Positions 25,021-33,676 of a stretch of 64,000 nucleotides of DNA are shown piece by piece (within the stretch, counting starts at the first letter, position 1; each line of letters opens with the position of its first letter). The translations under genes were made by a program, and so were the position numbers. This DNA is from Egibacter rhizosphaerae. GTDB lineage: Bacteria; Actinomycetota; Nitriliruptoria; Euzebyales; Egibacteraceae. Below the pieces are notes generated by a model that was not told the DNA's origin, made no database searches, and was given only the letters and a program-made list of their open reading frames with translations. The stretch is from contig NZ_CP036402.1 in assembly GCF_004322855.1 (NCBI RefSeq), positions 3,410,001 to 3,474,000 on the forward strand, read 5' to 3'.

Positions 25021-25911
25021 TCACCCGAGGTCGCGCAGGTACTGCCAGTCGCGGGCGAAGCGGTAGGAGTCCCGACCGGGAGGCTGGGGCGCCTGCGTCT
25101 CCAGCCAGCGGACGGGACCGTCGCCGAGGTTCTTGAACGCGTGGCGGGACCCGACGCCGGCGAAGGCGATGTCCCCGGGGCCGAGCCGGTGGGTCCGCCC
25201 GTCGAGCGTCGCCTCGACCTCGCCCTCGAGGATCAGGTACGCCTCCTCGAAGGGGTGGTCGTGGGCTCCGGCGACGCCGTGCGGGACGTACTGGACCATG
25301 AACATGGTCGACAGGTCCGCGCCGAGGTCGCTGTCGACCATCATCTTGACGGTGATCCCGCTGTAGACCAGCAGCGCGGTGCGCATGCTCGCCGAGACGG
25401 CGAGTTGGTCCTGGCTCTGCTTGTCCACCTCCATGTTGCTCGGCTCGATGTGCCCGAAGGAGCGGGTCCGCGGATCGCGAACGTCGAGCCGGATCGGCTC
25501 CCCCGGGTCCCGCAACGGCGGATCCACGAGGAAGAGGTCGTCGAGCTCGGCGCGGGGCTGCGGGGCGAGCATCTCGGCCCAGCGCACGCGCGCGTCACCG
25601 GGGTTGTGCCATCGGTGCGAGCCACCGAAGGGGATGAGGCCGTAGTCCCCGGGGGTGAGGAGCACGGCGCCCGCGCTCGTCTCGCACACGACCTCGCCCT
25701 CGAGGACGTAGAAGCTCTCCTCGTAGGCGTGGACGTGCCAGGGGACGTACCCGCCGGGGTCGAGCTCGCAGACCCCGAAGCCCATGTGCACCGAGGGCCC
25801 GGCCTCGTCCACCGGCTGCCAGCGGCGGAACCCGCTGCTCCGACCGGCGAACTCCTCCGGGGTCTCGTAGACCGCCTCGTCGGCCCGCTGTACGACGTGG
25901 AGTGGGGCCAT
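25021..25911 (-). CDS. Bicupin protein, second paralogue
   Basis: This 296-residue double cupin has metal motifs 'WHVHAYEESFYVLEGEV' with 'GSHRWHNPGD', and 'AHDHPFEEAYLILEGEV' with 'GSRHAFKNLGD'. Each holds the H-x-H...E...H pattern. It shares layout with the bicupin at 22294-23157 and also ends in a 'QAPQPPGRDSYRFARDWQYL'-like tail that matches the other's 'QAPMPPPREAFFFPDDW', so the two are real paralogues. ATG 25911 is used because GAGGAG lies about eight bases upstream. A LacI-type operator lies 76 bp before the start. It begins the bicupin-SDR-LacI operon. Function is unknown; oxidative or hydrolytic processing of the island's substrate is inferred. Confidence 0.85.
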   Translation of the reverse strand: MAPLHVVQRADEAVYETPEEFAGRSSGFRRWQPVDEAGPSVHMGFGVCELDPGGYVPWHVHAYEESFYVLEGEVVCETSAGAVLLTPGDYGLIPFGGSHRWHNPGDARVRWAEMLAPQPRAELDDLFLVDPPLRDPGEPIRLDVRDPRTRSFGHIEPSNMEVDKQSQDQLAVSASMRTALLVYSGITVKMMVDSDLGADLSTMFMVQYVPHGVAGAHDHPFEEAYLILEGEVEATLDGRTHRLGPGDIAFAGVGSRHAFKNLGDGPVRWLETQAPQPPGRDSYRFARDWQYLRDLG

Positions 25912-25986
25912 AGGTTCGACTCTCCTCTCGTGACCACCCTGGCCGACCGTGCCGTCAGGCACCGTAGAGGAGCGTCGCGTGGGAAT

Positions 25987-25998
25987 GCAATGGTTTGC
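25987..25998. promoter_or_regulatory. LacI-type operator before bicupin 2
   Basis: GCAATGGTTTGC lies 76 bp upstream of the minus-strand bicupin start. It is exactly the reverse complement of the site at 39419-39430 before the second amidohydrolase gene. Confidence 0.65.
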
Positions 25999-26125
25999 GG
26001 CTCGAGGCGGTCGGGAGGAGGTTCCCGTCCGCCTGGGAGGTGGATCGCTGACGGAAGGTGGTCGTCGTGGGACGCGGGATCCGGGCCGCCCGGCGTCCTC
26101 GACGACCGCGACCGGTGGGTGGCCG

Positions 26126-27163
26126 TCAGCCGGTCGAGGCTCGCACGATGAGCTCCGGGGTCACGGACCTGCGCGGGGGAGGGGTGTGGGGGCGGTCGAT
26201 GCACGCGACGGCGGTGGCCCCGGCGTGCCGGCCCACCTCGTAGGTCGGCAGGCGCACCGTGGTGAGGGGCGGATCGGAATGGGCGGCGAACATGGCGTCG
26301 TTGTAGCCGACGATCGCGAGGTCGTCGGGACAGTTCCGGCCGAGGCGACGCAGGCTCATCAGGAGCCCGAGCGCGAGCAGGTCGTTCTGGGCGAACACCG
26401 CCGTCACGTCCGGGTGAGCGGTCAGGAGCCGATCGGCCACGTGCTCGCCGTCCTCGATCGTGGGTCGCGCGGCCTCCTCGTCGATCGTGCGCAGCTCGAA
26501 CCCGAGCCGCTCGGCCTCCTCGACGAAGCCCCGCCCGCGTGCTGAGAACGGCTCGACGTCGTGCGGTCCGCGCAGTTGGGCGACGACCCGGTGCCCCCGA
26601 TCCCAGAGGTGGCGCGCGGCCATCGCCGCGCCGGCCTCATCGTTCGAGTCCACCGACGGTAGTCCGCTGCCGGACAGGGTCCGCACCGCGAGGATGACCG
26701 GGGTCCCGCTGGCCCACAGCGACCGCAGGCGTGGTTCGTCGCGCTCGCGGGCCGCGGTGGTGATGAGCGCGTCGATCCGGCGGCTCAGCAGGTGGTTGAT
26801 CACCTGGGCGAACCGCTCGTCGTCGTCCTCGGTGTCGGCGACGACCGGCATGTAGCCCTCGTCGTCGAGCGTGTGGGCGATGCCGCGGACGACCGGGGCG
26901 TAGATGGGGTTCGCGATGTCCGGAACGACCACGCCGACCGTGAAGGTCCGGCCGCGTCGGAGTCCGGAGGCCACGAGGTGCCGCCGGTAGCCGAGCGACT
27001 CCGCGGCGGCGGCGACCCGCTCCCGCGTACGGTCGCTCACCAGCGAGGACTTGCTCGGGTCCAGGGCGCGCGAGACGGTCGACACGTGGACCTGGGCCTC
27101 GCGCGCGACGTCGTGCAGCGTGACGGGGACGTTGTCACGATGCGTCGCCTCGCTGCCGTCCAT
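26126..27163 (-). CDS. LacI-family repressor (island regulator 2)
   Basis: This 345-residue repressor has the helix-turn-helix 'TLHDVAREAQVHVSTVSRAL' and a sugar-binding-protein-like sensor domain with 'AVFAQNDLLALGLL' and 'IVGYNDAMFAAHSDPPLTTV' (in part). It closely parallels the LacI protein at 23173-24258 over its whole length. Their recognition helices are nearly the same ('VHVSTVSRAL' against 'VDVSTVSRAL'), so they may bind overlapping operator sets with different inducers. A degenerate operator, GCAAAGGTTAGC, lies 157 bp upstream, which would allow autoregulation. The gene stands alone between the bicupin operon and the hydrolase operon. Confidence 0.92.
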   Translation of the reverse strand: MDGSEATHRDNVPVTLHDVAREAQVHVSTVSRALDPSKSSLVSDRTRERVAAAAESLGYRRHLVASGLRRGRTFTVGVVVPDIANPIYAPVVRGIAHTLDDEGYMPVVADTEDDDERFAQVINHLLSRRIDALITTAARERDEPRLRSLWASGTPVILAVRTLSGSGLPSVDSNDEAGAAMAARHLWDRGHRVVAQLRGPHDVEPFSARGRGFVEEAERLGFELRTIDEEAARPTIEDGEHVADRLLTAHPDVTAVFAQNDLLALGLLMSLRRLGRNCPDDLAIVGYNDAMFAAHSDPPLTTVRLPTYEVGRHAGATAVACIDRPHTPPPRRSVTPELIVRASTG

Positions 27164-27319
27164 GCCAGCGCCTTCCGGGCTTCAAGGGTTCGTGGACCAC
27201 GATCGTCGGCCGAGTGGATCGACGATCGGGCGCAACCGGTGCCGTATCCGTGCGGGCAGCCGTTCCGCCGGCGCGTTGCGTGACGCGATGCTGCCTGCAC
27301 GTCGTGGGCGGAGCCGCCC

Positions 27320-27331
27320 GCAAAGGTTAGC
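27320..27331. promoter_or_regulatory. Degenerate LacI-type operator before LacI 2
   Basis: GCAAAGGTTAGC shares the left half-site and spacing of the island operators but has two changes in the right half. It lies in the 241-bp spacer upstream of the LacI gene on the minus strand. Confidence 0.45.
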
Positions 27332-27404
27332 AGCGTTCGTCTCGATCCCAGGGTGGTCGCCCAGCGCGCCGGGCGGGCGCGCCGTCGACCCGGTTGCCCC
27401 GACC

Positions 27405-28424
27405 TCAGGGGAGGGTGAGGACTGGCCGTCCGATGACGGTGCCCGAGCGGAGCTCCTCGAGCGCGCGGCCGACCTCGTCGAGCCCGAGCTCGCGGCCGAT
27501 CACGGGGGTGACCCGGCGCTCGGCGACGAGGCGTGTGGCGCGCTCCAGCTCGTCACGGGTCGAGCTGCGAGACCCGCGGATCGACACCTCGCCGTAGACG
27601 AGCCCCACCGTCGGTGCCGAGACCTCGGGCACGACGTAGCCGACGATCACGACCTGGCCGCCCTTGCGGCAGGCGAGCACGCCCTGCTCGACCGTGCCCT
27701 CGGCGCCGACGACGTCGAAGAACGCGTCGACGCCGAGCCCGTCGGTGAGCTCGCGGACCTGCTCGCCGACCGGCCCGTCGCGTGGATCGATCGACCAGCT
27801 CGCCCCGAGCTGTTCGGCCAGCTCGCGCCGCTCGGGGGTCCGGGCGATCGCGATCACCCGGGCCCCCGCCACACGGGCGATCTGGACCGCCGCGAGCCCG
27901 AGGCCGCCCAGACCGTAGACCGCCACGACGTCGCCCACGCGGACCCCGGCGCGCCCGACGACGGCGTGGTACGGCGACCCCACCGCGTCGGGGATCGTCG
28001 CGGCCTCGGCCAGCGTGACCCCGTCGGGCACCGCCAACAGGTTCCGCGCCGGCACCCGAACGAGGTCGGCCCAACCCCCGTCCTGCTCGAAGCCCACCCG
28101 CCGCAAGGCCTCGCAGTAGTCGAACTTGCCGATCAGGCAGTACCGGCACGACTCGCACGAGACATCGAGGCTCACGAGCACCCGCTCGCCCTCGGAGAAG
28201 CCGGTCACGTCGCGGCCGAGCTCGGCGACCTCGCCCGCGATCTCGTGGCCGGGCACCCGGGGCAGCTCGACGGTGGGCACCAGCCCGTCCACGATCTTGA
28301 CGTCGGTCTGGCAGACGCCGGCGGCGCTCGTGCGCACCAGCACGTCGGACGGCCCGCACGGCGGCTCGGCGACCTCCTCGACGACCGGCGCCGCACCGAA
28401 CTCCTTCAGCACCGCCGCTCTCAC
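27405..28424 (-). CDS. Zinc-dependent alcohol dehydrogenase (second MDR)
   Basis: This 339-residue MDR enzyme has 'GVCQTDVKIV' and 'GHEIAG' for catalytic zinc, 'CESCRYCLIGKFDYC' for structural zinc and 'VYGLGGLGLAAVQIA' for NAD(P). It belongs to the AdhP/propanol-preferring alcohol dehydrogenase group and differs from the MDR protein at 21161-22297. GTG 28424 overlaps the hydrolase stop as GTGA, so hydrolase and dehydrogenase are coupled; a hydrolysis step that releases an alcohol, then its oxidation, would suit this. It ends the minus-strand operon that starts at 30347. Confidence 0.9.
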   Translation of the reverse strand: MRAAVLKEFGAAPVVEEVAEPPCGPSDVLVRTSAAGVCQTDVKIVDGLVPTVELPRVPGHEIAGEVAELGRDVTGFSEGERVLVSLDVSCESCRYCLIGKFDYCEALRRVGFEQDGGWADLVRVPARNLLAVPDGVTLAEAATIPDAVGSPYHAVVGRAGVRVGDVVAVYGLGGLGLAAVQIARVAGARVIAIARTPERRELAEQLGASWSIDPRDGPVGEQVRELTDGLGVDAFFDVVGAEGTVEQGVLACRKGGQVVIVGYVVPEVSAPTVGLVYGEVSIRGSRSSTRDELERATRLVAERRVTPVIGRELGLDEVGRALEELRSGTVIGRPVLTLP

Positions 28425-29368
28425 GACGGCACCTCGGAACGGGGGGCGACGAGCCACTGTCGGTACCAGTCGGCCGCCTGCCGTGCGGCCACCTCGAGGT
28501 GCGAGAGGTTCGAGTACATCGTCATGTGCGTGCTGTCGCGCTGGACGAACAGCTTCTTCTTGTCCGTGGCGATGCGCTGGAAGGCGGGGATCTCGCGCTC
28601 CCACATCGTCAGATCGTCCCCGTGGGCGACGATCATGAGTGTGGGCGTGTCGAGGATCCGCGGCAGGTACGGGTTCATGTCGTACTGCCAGACGCCCTCC
28701 ACCGAGGCGATCGTGCTGTAGTGCTCGTGGCGCGGCGCGGACTCCTCCTTGATCCGCATGAAGACCGGACGCGTCTCGGGATGCGGCCAGGTGACGACCT
28801 CGGACTTGGGATCACCGGAGTGGGGGAGGGTGCGGTGCTCGCCGGTGAGGTAGCGCCGCCGCCGCTCCTCGTGCACGAGCTCGGTGAGTTCCCGGAACCC
28901 GACCGAGCCGTGCGCCCGCATCGAGTTGTACCAGCCCTCGATGACCGGGATCTGCGACACGATGCACTCGACGCGCCAGTCCAGCGCGCCCACCGCGAGC
29001 ACGTGGCCCCCGCTGTAGGAGATCCCCCAGATGCCGATGCGCTCGGGGTCCAACTCGCCGGCGAACTCGTCGAGGTAGCTGACCGCGTCGATCGCGCTGC
29101 GGTAGTCCGCGATCTGCTTCCACGGGTCGATGTGCTGGCGGGGCTCGCCATCGCTGGCCCCCATGTGGCGGTAGTCGAAGATGAGCGCGGCGCAGCCCGC
29201 ATCGAGGAAGTACTGCGCGTACTCGGGCATGATCAGCTCTTTGACGTAGCACCACCCGCCGCCCATCACCACCACCGGCCACGGGCCCTGCCCGTGATCC
29301 GGCGTGTAGAGGTCCGCGCGGATGCGCTCGTCGGGGTGCTCGCTGGGGAACTCGATCTCGCGGTGCAT
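28421..29368 (-). CDS. Alpha/beta-fold hydrolase
   Basis: This 315-residue hydrolase has an oxyanion-type 'VVVMGGGWCYVKEL' segment and the nucleophile elbow 'IGIWGISYSGGHVL'; the G-x-S-Y-x-G form resembles cocaine-esterase-like enzymes and points to Ser117. A likely acid is in 'IVAHGDDLTMWE' and the catalytic His in 'DSTHMTMY'. No signal peptide is seen, so it acts in the cytoplasm. It should cleave an ester, amide or C-C bond of a pathway intermediate. AAAGGCG precedes ATG 29368. The stop overlaps the zinc-dehydrogenase start by 4 bp. The upstream spacer contains an 18-bp tandem repeat. Confidence 0.87.
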   Translation of the reverse strand: MHREIEFPSEHPDERIRADLYTPDHGQGPWPVVVMGGGWCYVKELIMPEYAQYFLDAGCAALIFDYRHMGASDGEPRQHIDPWKQIADYRSAIDAVSYLDEFAGELDPERIGIWGISYSGGHVLAVGALDWRVECIVSQIPVIEGWYNSMRAHGSVGFRELTELVHEERRRRYLTGEHRTLPHSGDPKSEVVTWPHPETRPVFMRIKEESAPRHEHYSTIASVEGVWQYDMNPYLPRILDTPTLMIVAHGDDLTMWEREIPAFQRIATDKKKLFVQRDSTHMTMYSNLSHLEVAARQAADWYRQWLVAPRSEVPS

Positions 29369-29402
29369 GACGCGCCTTTCGCCGGATGCAACGCCCGGGG
29401 AG

Positions 29403-29460
29403 GCCGGGCGGTCGGAACGCCCGGGCCGGTCGGAACGCCCGGGCCGGTCGGGCCGGTCGG
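29403..29460. repeat. GC-rich tandem repeat, unit about 18 bp, about 3 copies
   Basis: Copies of CGGGCCGGTCGGAACGCC run head to tail, the last truncated to CGGGCCGGTCGG. They fill the spacer between the beta-hydroxyacid dehydrogenase stop (minus) and the hydrolase start. Confidence 0.78.
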
Positions 29461-29465
29461 AAACG

Positions 29466-30347
29466 TCAGGAGCCCAGCTCGCCGCGCAGGAGCCCTGCGA
29501 CCGCGCTCATGTCTTGCGAGCCGAGGCCGGCAGTGACCGCCCGCTCCGCCATCCCGCGATTGGCGGCCGCCTGCTGCATCGTGAGGTCGACGCGTTCGGC
29601 GAGCTGGAGGATGAGGTCGAGGTCCTTGTCGACGAGGTCGAGGCTGAACGCCACGCTCGCCTCCTCCGGGTGCTCGAACGCCTGTCGCTTGTACTCGACG
29701 AACGGGGCGGCGACCGCGCTCGACGCGATGACCTCGTAGGCGGCGCCCCGGTCGACCCCCGCCCGCTCGGCGAGCACCAGAGCCTCGGACAGCGCCATGT
29801 TGAGGGCGTGGACGATGCCGTTGACCGCGAGCTTCATCGTCGCGCCGGCGCCGCGGTCGCCGACGTGGACGACCTTGCGTGCGAGCGGGGCGATCGCGTC
29901 ACGGGCCCGGTCGACGGCGTCGGCCTCGCCACCGATCATGAACACGAGCTCGCCGCGCTCCACGACCGGCACGCTGCCCGAGACCGGCGCGTCGAGCAGC
30001 CGCACCCCCGCCGCGTCGGCCTCGGGGCCCAGCTCGAGGACCGTCTGCGGGTCGATCGTGCTCGTCTCCAACACCAGGGCGCCCCGCGTGGCGCCGGCGA
30101 GCACGCCCTCGGGCCCGCGGAAGGCGGCCCGAACGGCGTTGTCGTCGGAGAGGCTGGTGAGGACCACGGGGGCGCTGGCGGCGGCCTCGGCGGCGGTCCG
30201 GGCCACGGCCGCACCGGTTTGTTCCGCGACCGCCTCCGCCGTCGCGCGCGTCCGGTTGAACAGGACGACGTCGGTCCCGCTGCGCGCGAGCGTGCCGGCC
30301 ATGGCGGCGCCCATCCTGCCGGTGCCGATGAGGGCGATGTCGGCCAT
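29466..30347 (-). CDS. Beta-hydroxyacid dehydrogenase (HIBADH family), copy 1
   Basis: This 293-residue NAD(P)-dependent enzyme has the dinucleotide motif 'ALIGTGRMGAAMAG', the substrate loop 'LLDAPVSGSVPV' and the catalytic Lys in 'GATMKLAVNGIVHALNMALS' (in part). The family includes 3-hydroxyisobutyrate, tartronate-semialdehyde and sulfolactaldehyde reductases. It probably interconverts a 3-hydroxyacid or aldehyde from the island's pathway. ATG 30347 opens the minus-strand operon and faces the amidohydrolase gene across a spacer with two LacI-type operators. A related enzyme lies at 33677-34639. An open frame running a further 1.9 kb upstream is antisense to the amidohydrolase and was not used. 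Confidence 0.92.
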   Translation of the reverse strand: MADIALIGTGRMGAAMAGTLARSGTDVVLFNRTRATAEAVAEQTGAAVARTAAEAAASAPVVLTSLSDDNAVRAAFRGPEGVLAGATRGALVLETSTIDPQTVLELGPEADAAGVRLLDAPVSGSVPVVERGELVFMIGGEADAVDRARDAIAPLARKVVHVGDRGAGATMKLAVNGIVHALNMALSEALVLAERAGVDRGAAYEVIASSAVAAPFVEYKRQAFEHPEEASVAFSLDLVDKDLDLILQLAERVDLTMQQAAANRGMAERAVTAGLGSQDMSAVAGLLRGELGS

Positions 30348-30451
30348 CGGTGTCCACCTTCCGTGTCGGGGTCGTATCGGGTTCTCGGCGGCCCGGAGCG
30401 GTGCCCGCGTGGCGTCGGTCTGCGTGCACCATAGGTGCCCCGGCCCCTGCA

Positions 30452-30463
30452 GCAAAGGGTTGC
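30452..30463. promoter_or_regulatory. LacI-type operator in divergent spacer (site 1)
   Basis: GCAAAGGGTTGC lies between divergent operons, 45 bp from a second site. The central CG is replaced by GG, so affinity may be lower. Confidence 0.55.
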
Positions 30464-30496
30464 AACCCCGAAGGGGTGCCGGACGCCCTCGAGGGT

Positions 30497-30508
30497 GCAA
30501 ACGGTTGT
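30497..30508. promoter_or_regulatory. LacI-type operator in divergent spacer (site 2)
   Basis: GCAAACGGTTGT is the same sequence as the operator at 16059-16070 read on the other strand. With the site at 30452 it lies in the 267-bp spacer between the beta-hydroxyacid dehydrogenase (minus) and amidohydrolase (plus) starts; 45 bp separation is about four helical turns. Confidence 0.62.
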
Positions 30509-30614
30509 GCTCGTCGGCGACGATCCGCATGATCCCGGTCGCGGGCACCCCCGAGGCCACCGCTTCGGTGTGGATCGCGGGTACGGGCACCGCCCCGGCG
30601 AGGGAGGAGGCGTG

Positions 30615-32288
30615 ATGGAAACGGCGATGCCACCGCTGGCCGAGCGCGTCGGCGGCCGGGCGACCCGCTCGGCGGAGTTGGTTCTGACCGGCGGCGAGGT
30701 GTTCGTCGGCCTGGGGCTGGGCCGCGAGCGTGCCGTGGCCATCGCCGACGGCCGGGTGCTGGCCGTCGGCAGCGACGAGCAGTGCCGGTCGACGGCCGGT
30801 CCCGGCACCGTCGTGGTGGACCTGCAGGGCCGCACGGTGGTGCCCGGGCTGATCGACTCGCACGTTCACGTCGTGCGGGCGGGCCTCACCTGGTCGTGGG
30901 AGCTGCGCTGGGACGAGGTCCCGTCGTTGCGGGAGGGCCTCGACGTAATCGCACGCGCGGCCCGGCAGCGCCCGCGAGGGGAGTGGCTGGCGGTCGTGGG
31001 CGGGTGGCACCCGGGCCAGTTCGTCGAGCACCGCGAGCCGACGCTCGCGGAACTCGAGGAGGTCGCGCCGGACCACCCCGTCTACGTCCAGCTGCTCTAC
31101 GAGCGCGCCCTGCTCAACCGGGCGGCCATGCGGGCCTGCGGGCTCGACGCCGGGACGCCCGATCCCGCCGGTGGGCGGTTCCTGCGCGACGAGCAGGGCG
31201 CACCGACCGGCGTGGTGACCGGCGTCCCGGCGTTCAACGCGGTCCTGTCCGCCGTCCCGGCGCCCGACCGGGCAGCCGCCGTCGCCTCGACCCGGCAGCT
31301 GGCCGAGCACCTCCTCGCGTTCGGGCTCACCGGCGTCGTCGATCCCGGCGGGTTCGGCATGGACGCGGACACGTACGCGCCGCTGTTCGAGCTCTGGCGC
31401 GGCCACGCCCTGCCGCTGCGCACCCGCTTGTACGTGTGTCCGACCGCGCCCGGGCAGGAGGAGGCCGATGTCGATGGCTGGTTGCGGCACCAGGCCAGCG
31501 GGTTCGGGGACCCGTGGCTGCGCCTCACCGGCATCGGCGAGATCGCGGCCTTCGGCTGCCACGACATGGAGGGGCTCGCCCCGCACGAGGTGACGCCCGA
31601 GAGCGCCGCGGTGCTCGAGCGCGTGGGCGAGCGGATCGCCGCGCGCGGCTGGCCGCTGCACCTGCACGCGATCCGCGACGAGACGATCGATGCCGTGCTC
31701 GACGTGTGGGAGCGCATCGACGCGCACACCCCGCTGGCCGGGCTGCGCTGGTCGCTGGCCCACGCCGACGCGATCTCGTCGCGCAACCTCGGGCGGCTCG
31801 AGGCGCTCGGCGCGGGGATCGGCGTGCAGGATCGGCTGGTCTACCGGGGCGGCGACTCGGCGGCCGCCTGGGGTGCGGAGGTGGCCGCCACCGCACCGCC
31901 GTTGCGTCGGATGAGGGACGCGGGGATCCCCGTCGGCGCGGGCACCGATGCGACCCGGGTCGCGTCGCCGAATCCCTGGGTCTCGCTGTGGTGGCTGGTG
32001 ACCGGGGGCACGCTCGACGGCAGCCCCCCGCGGGATCCCGGCGAACGCTTGACGCGGGAGGAGGCGCTGCACTGCTACACGGCGGGCAGCGCGTGGTTCT
32101 CGTTCGAGGAGCACGAACGCGGCACGCTGCGACCCGGTGCTCGGGCGGACCTGGCGGTCCTCGACGACGACTACTTCACCGTGCCCGAGGCCCGCATCCG
32201 CGAGCTGCGCGCCGAGCTCACCGTCGTCGACGGCCGCGCGCTGCACGCGGAGGGCGCGTTCGCGCACCTCGCGGACCCCTCGGCGTGA
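30615..32288 (+). CDS. Amidohydrolase-superfamily protein, YtcJ-like
   Basis: This 557-residue TIM-barrel hydrolase of the amidohydrolase superfamily (COG1574, YtcJ/exoenzyme-regulatory type) has the first metal motif H-x-H in 'VVPGLIDSHVHVVRAG', further ligands in 'WPLHLHAIRD' and 'SLAHADAIS', and the final Asp in 'GAGTDATRV'. An N-terminal small beta domain carries 'LVLTGGEVFVGLG'. It should hydrolyse an amide or C-N bond. ATG 30615 follows AGGGAGGAGG. It starts a plus-strand operon, and its stop overlaps the TauE-like gene by 4 bp. A second, different amidohydrolase (39514-40887) closes the plus-strand set. Substrate unknown. Confidence 0.9.
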   Translation: METAMPPLAERVGGRATRSAELVLTGGEVFVGLGLGRERAVAIADGRVLAVGSDEQCRSTAGPGTVVVDLQGRTVVPGLIDSHVHVVRAGLTWSWELRWDEVPSLREGLDVIARAARQRPRGEWLAVVGGWHPGQFVEHREPTLAELEEVAPDHPVYVQLLYERALLNRAAMRACGLDAGTPDPAGGRFLRDEQGAPTGVVTGVPAFNAVLSAVPAPDRAAAVASTRQLAEHLLAFGLTGVVDPGGFGMDADTYAPLFELWRGHALPLRTRLYVCPTAPGQEEADVDGWLRHQASGFGDPWLRLTGIGEIAAFGCHDMEGLAPHEVTPESAAVLERVGERIAARGWPLHLHAIRDETIDAVLDVWERIDAHTPLAGLRWSLAHADAISSRNLGRLEALGAGIGVQDRLVYRGGDSAAAWGAEVAATAPPLRRMRDAGIPVGAGTDATRVASPNPWVSLWWLVTGGTLDGSPPRDPGERLTREEALHCYTAGSAWFSFEEHERGTLRPGARADLAVLDDDYFTVPEARIRELRAELTVVDGRALHAEGAFAHLADPSA

Positions 32289-33031
32289 CCGCTGCCGAGC
32301 TGCTCCTCGTCCTCGCCGCCATCGCCGTCGGCTCCGCCATCAAGGGCGCCACCGGCGTCGGGCTCCCGCTGCTGGCCACCCCGGCCCTCGCGCTGTTCGT
32401 CGGGGTCGAGGAGGCCGTGGTCGTCATCGCGCTCCCCAACCTCGCGACGAACACGTGGCTGCTGGTGCACCACTGGCGAGGCCGCGCCGAGGTGTCCGCC
32501 CTGGGCCTCCTGATCCTCGCCGGGCTGGCGGGTGTGGCGGTCGGCACCGTCGCGCTGACGACGGTGCCCGAGCGTGGCCTGTCGCTGGTCCTGGCCGCGC
32601 TCGTCATCGCGTACCTCGCGCTGCGCTGGCGGCGTCCCGACCTGCGTCTGTCGGCGGAGGCCAACCGCGTCCTGTCCCCGTTCGTCGGGGCTGGCTCGGG
32701 TCTGTTGCAGGGCGCGACCGGGATCTCGGCACCGGTGGTGGCCACGTACGCTCACTGGCTGGGGCTGTCGCGCGACGGCTACGTGTTCACCGTCGCGGTC
32801 CTGTTCCAGCTGTTCGGCGTGGCGCACGTGCTCGCGATTGCGGCCGGCGGCCTCTACACGTCCGAGCGGCTGCTCGCCGCCGGTCTCGCGCTCGTGCCGA
32901 CCCTGCTCGCGCTGCCGGTCGGGATGTGGCTCGGCGCCCGGCTCGGACACCGAGGGTTCGACCGGGCGGTGCTCGGCGTGCTCGTGCTCCTCGCGGCGAG
33001 CCTCGTGGTGCGGGCCGGATGGCCGGCGTGA
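32285..33031 (+). CDS. TauE/SafE-family membrane exporter
   Basis: This 248-residue integral membrane protein has about eight helices and the TauE/SafE pattern: 'AAIAVGSAIKGATGVGLPLL' (in part) in the first half and 'GAGSGLLQGATGISAPVVAT' (in part) in the second, the two inverted pore motifs. The family exports sulfite, sulfoacetate, sulfolactate or other small anions. GTG 32285 overlaps the amidohydrolase stop as GTGA. Tight coupling to a catabolic enzyme suggests it removes an anionic by-product or product. It is the only hint of organosulfur chemistry in the island; no sulfonate lyase is present. Confidence 0.88.
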   Translation: MTAAELLLVLAAIAVGSAIKGATGVGLPLLATPALALFVGVEEAVVVIALPNLATNTWLLVHHWRGRAEVSALGLLILAGLAGVAVGTVALTTVPERGLSLVLAALVIAYLALRWRRPDLRLSAEANRVLSPFVGAGSGLLQGATGISAPVVATYAHWLGLSRDGYVFTVAVLFQLFGVAHVLAIAAGGLYTSERLLAAGLALVPTLLALPVGMWLGARLGHRGFDRAVLGVLVLLAASLVVRAGWPA

Positions 33032-33054
33032 GCGGGCGGTTTGTCGGACGGGGA

Positions 33055-33077
33055 TTGACCTGCTAGCAATCGTTTGC
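33055..33077 (+). promoter_or_regulatory. Promoter-like -35 with LacI operator in the spacer (RidA operon)
   Basis: TTGACC (33055-33060) is followed after five bases by GCAATCGTTTGC (33066-33077). The promoter of LIV system 2 has the same arrangement (TTGACA, five bases, the identical 12-mer). The -10 is weak. It lies 113 bp before the RidA start. Confidence 0.65.
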
Positions 33078-33189
33078 GACGCTGCGGGTGGCAGCGGGCG
33101 GGCCGGCCGGAGCGCTCCCGGCAGGAGCGCCCCGGGGGGGCGACGGCAGGCAGGGTGCAGAGGCAGGAGACGGAGGAGCCGCGAACGTC

Positions 33190-33624
33190 ATGGGACCCCA
33201 TCTCGAGGCCGTCCACCACGACGGCTACGACCCCGCGATCAACTCGCTATTCCTTCCCGCGATCAAGGTGCACGGCGGGAGCCTCGTGTTCCTCTCGGGC
33301 TTCACGGCGGCGCCCACGTACCACGACCACCCCCACCGCCCCGAGGACTTCGACACCATTCCGCTCGACGCGGACGCGCAGGCCGAGCTCACCTTCCGCC
33401 ACCTCGACGAGGCGCTGCGGGCTGCGGGGTGCGGGCCCTCCAATGTGGTGTGCCTGACGCGGTTCCTCGTCGACGTCGACGGCGACCAGGACGACATCAA
33501 CCGGCGGCAGGGCGAGTACCTGGGCGACCACCTGCCGACCAGCACCACGGTCGAGGTCTCGCGCCTCGCGACCGACCCGCGGCTGCGCCTCGAGGTCCAG
33601 GCCATCGCCGTGGCACCGGACTGA
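33190..33624 (+). CDS. RidA-family (YjgF) enamine/imine deaminase-like protein
   Basis: This 144-residue protein of the RidA/YER057c family carries the pattern 'GGSLVFLSGFTAAPTY', 'FRHLDEALRAAGCGPSNVV', 'TRFLVDVDGDQDDINRR' and 'STTVEVSRLATDPRLRLEVQ' (in part). RidA enzymes hydrolyse reactive imines to keto acids and ammonia. The Arg in the usual 'C..R' active-site region falls in 'RLRLEVQAIAV'; the trimer-interface pocket is plausible but not certain. ATG 33190 follows GGAGGAG by about eleven bases. Presence in the island implies a pathway step that yields an enamine or imine, in line with two amidohydrolases. It lies behind its own LacI-type operator. Confidence 0.86.
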   Translation: MGPHLEAVHHDGYDPAINSLFLPAIKVHGGSLVFLSGFTAAPTYHDHPHRPEDFDTIPLDADAQAELTFRHLDEALRAAGCGPSNVVCLTRFLVDVDGDQDDINRRQGEYLGDHLPTSTTVEVSRLATDPRLRLEVQAIAVAPD

Positions 33625-33676
33625 GCGAGCGCACGGGGCCGCAAGGACCGACGGCGAGCGAGAGGCAGGAAACGGT

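Noticed and set aside
29466-32267. A 933-codon open frame on the minus strand that runs from the beta-hydroxyacid dehydrogenase through the amidohydrolase region
   Set aside because: Only its last 293 codons encode a recognisable protein. The rest is antisense to the amidohydrolase and results from high G+C at third codon positions.
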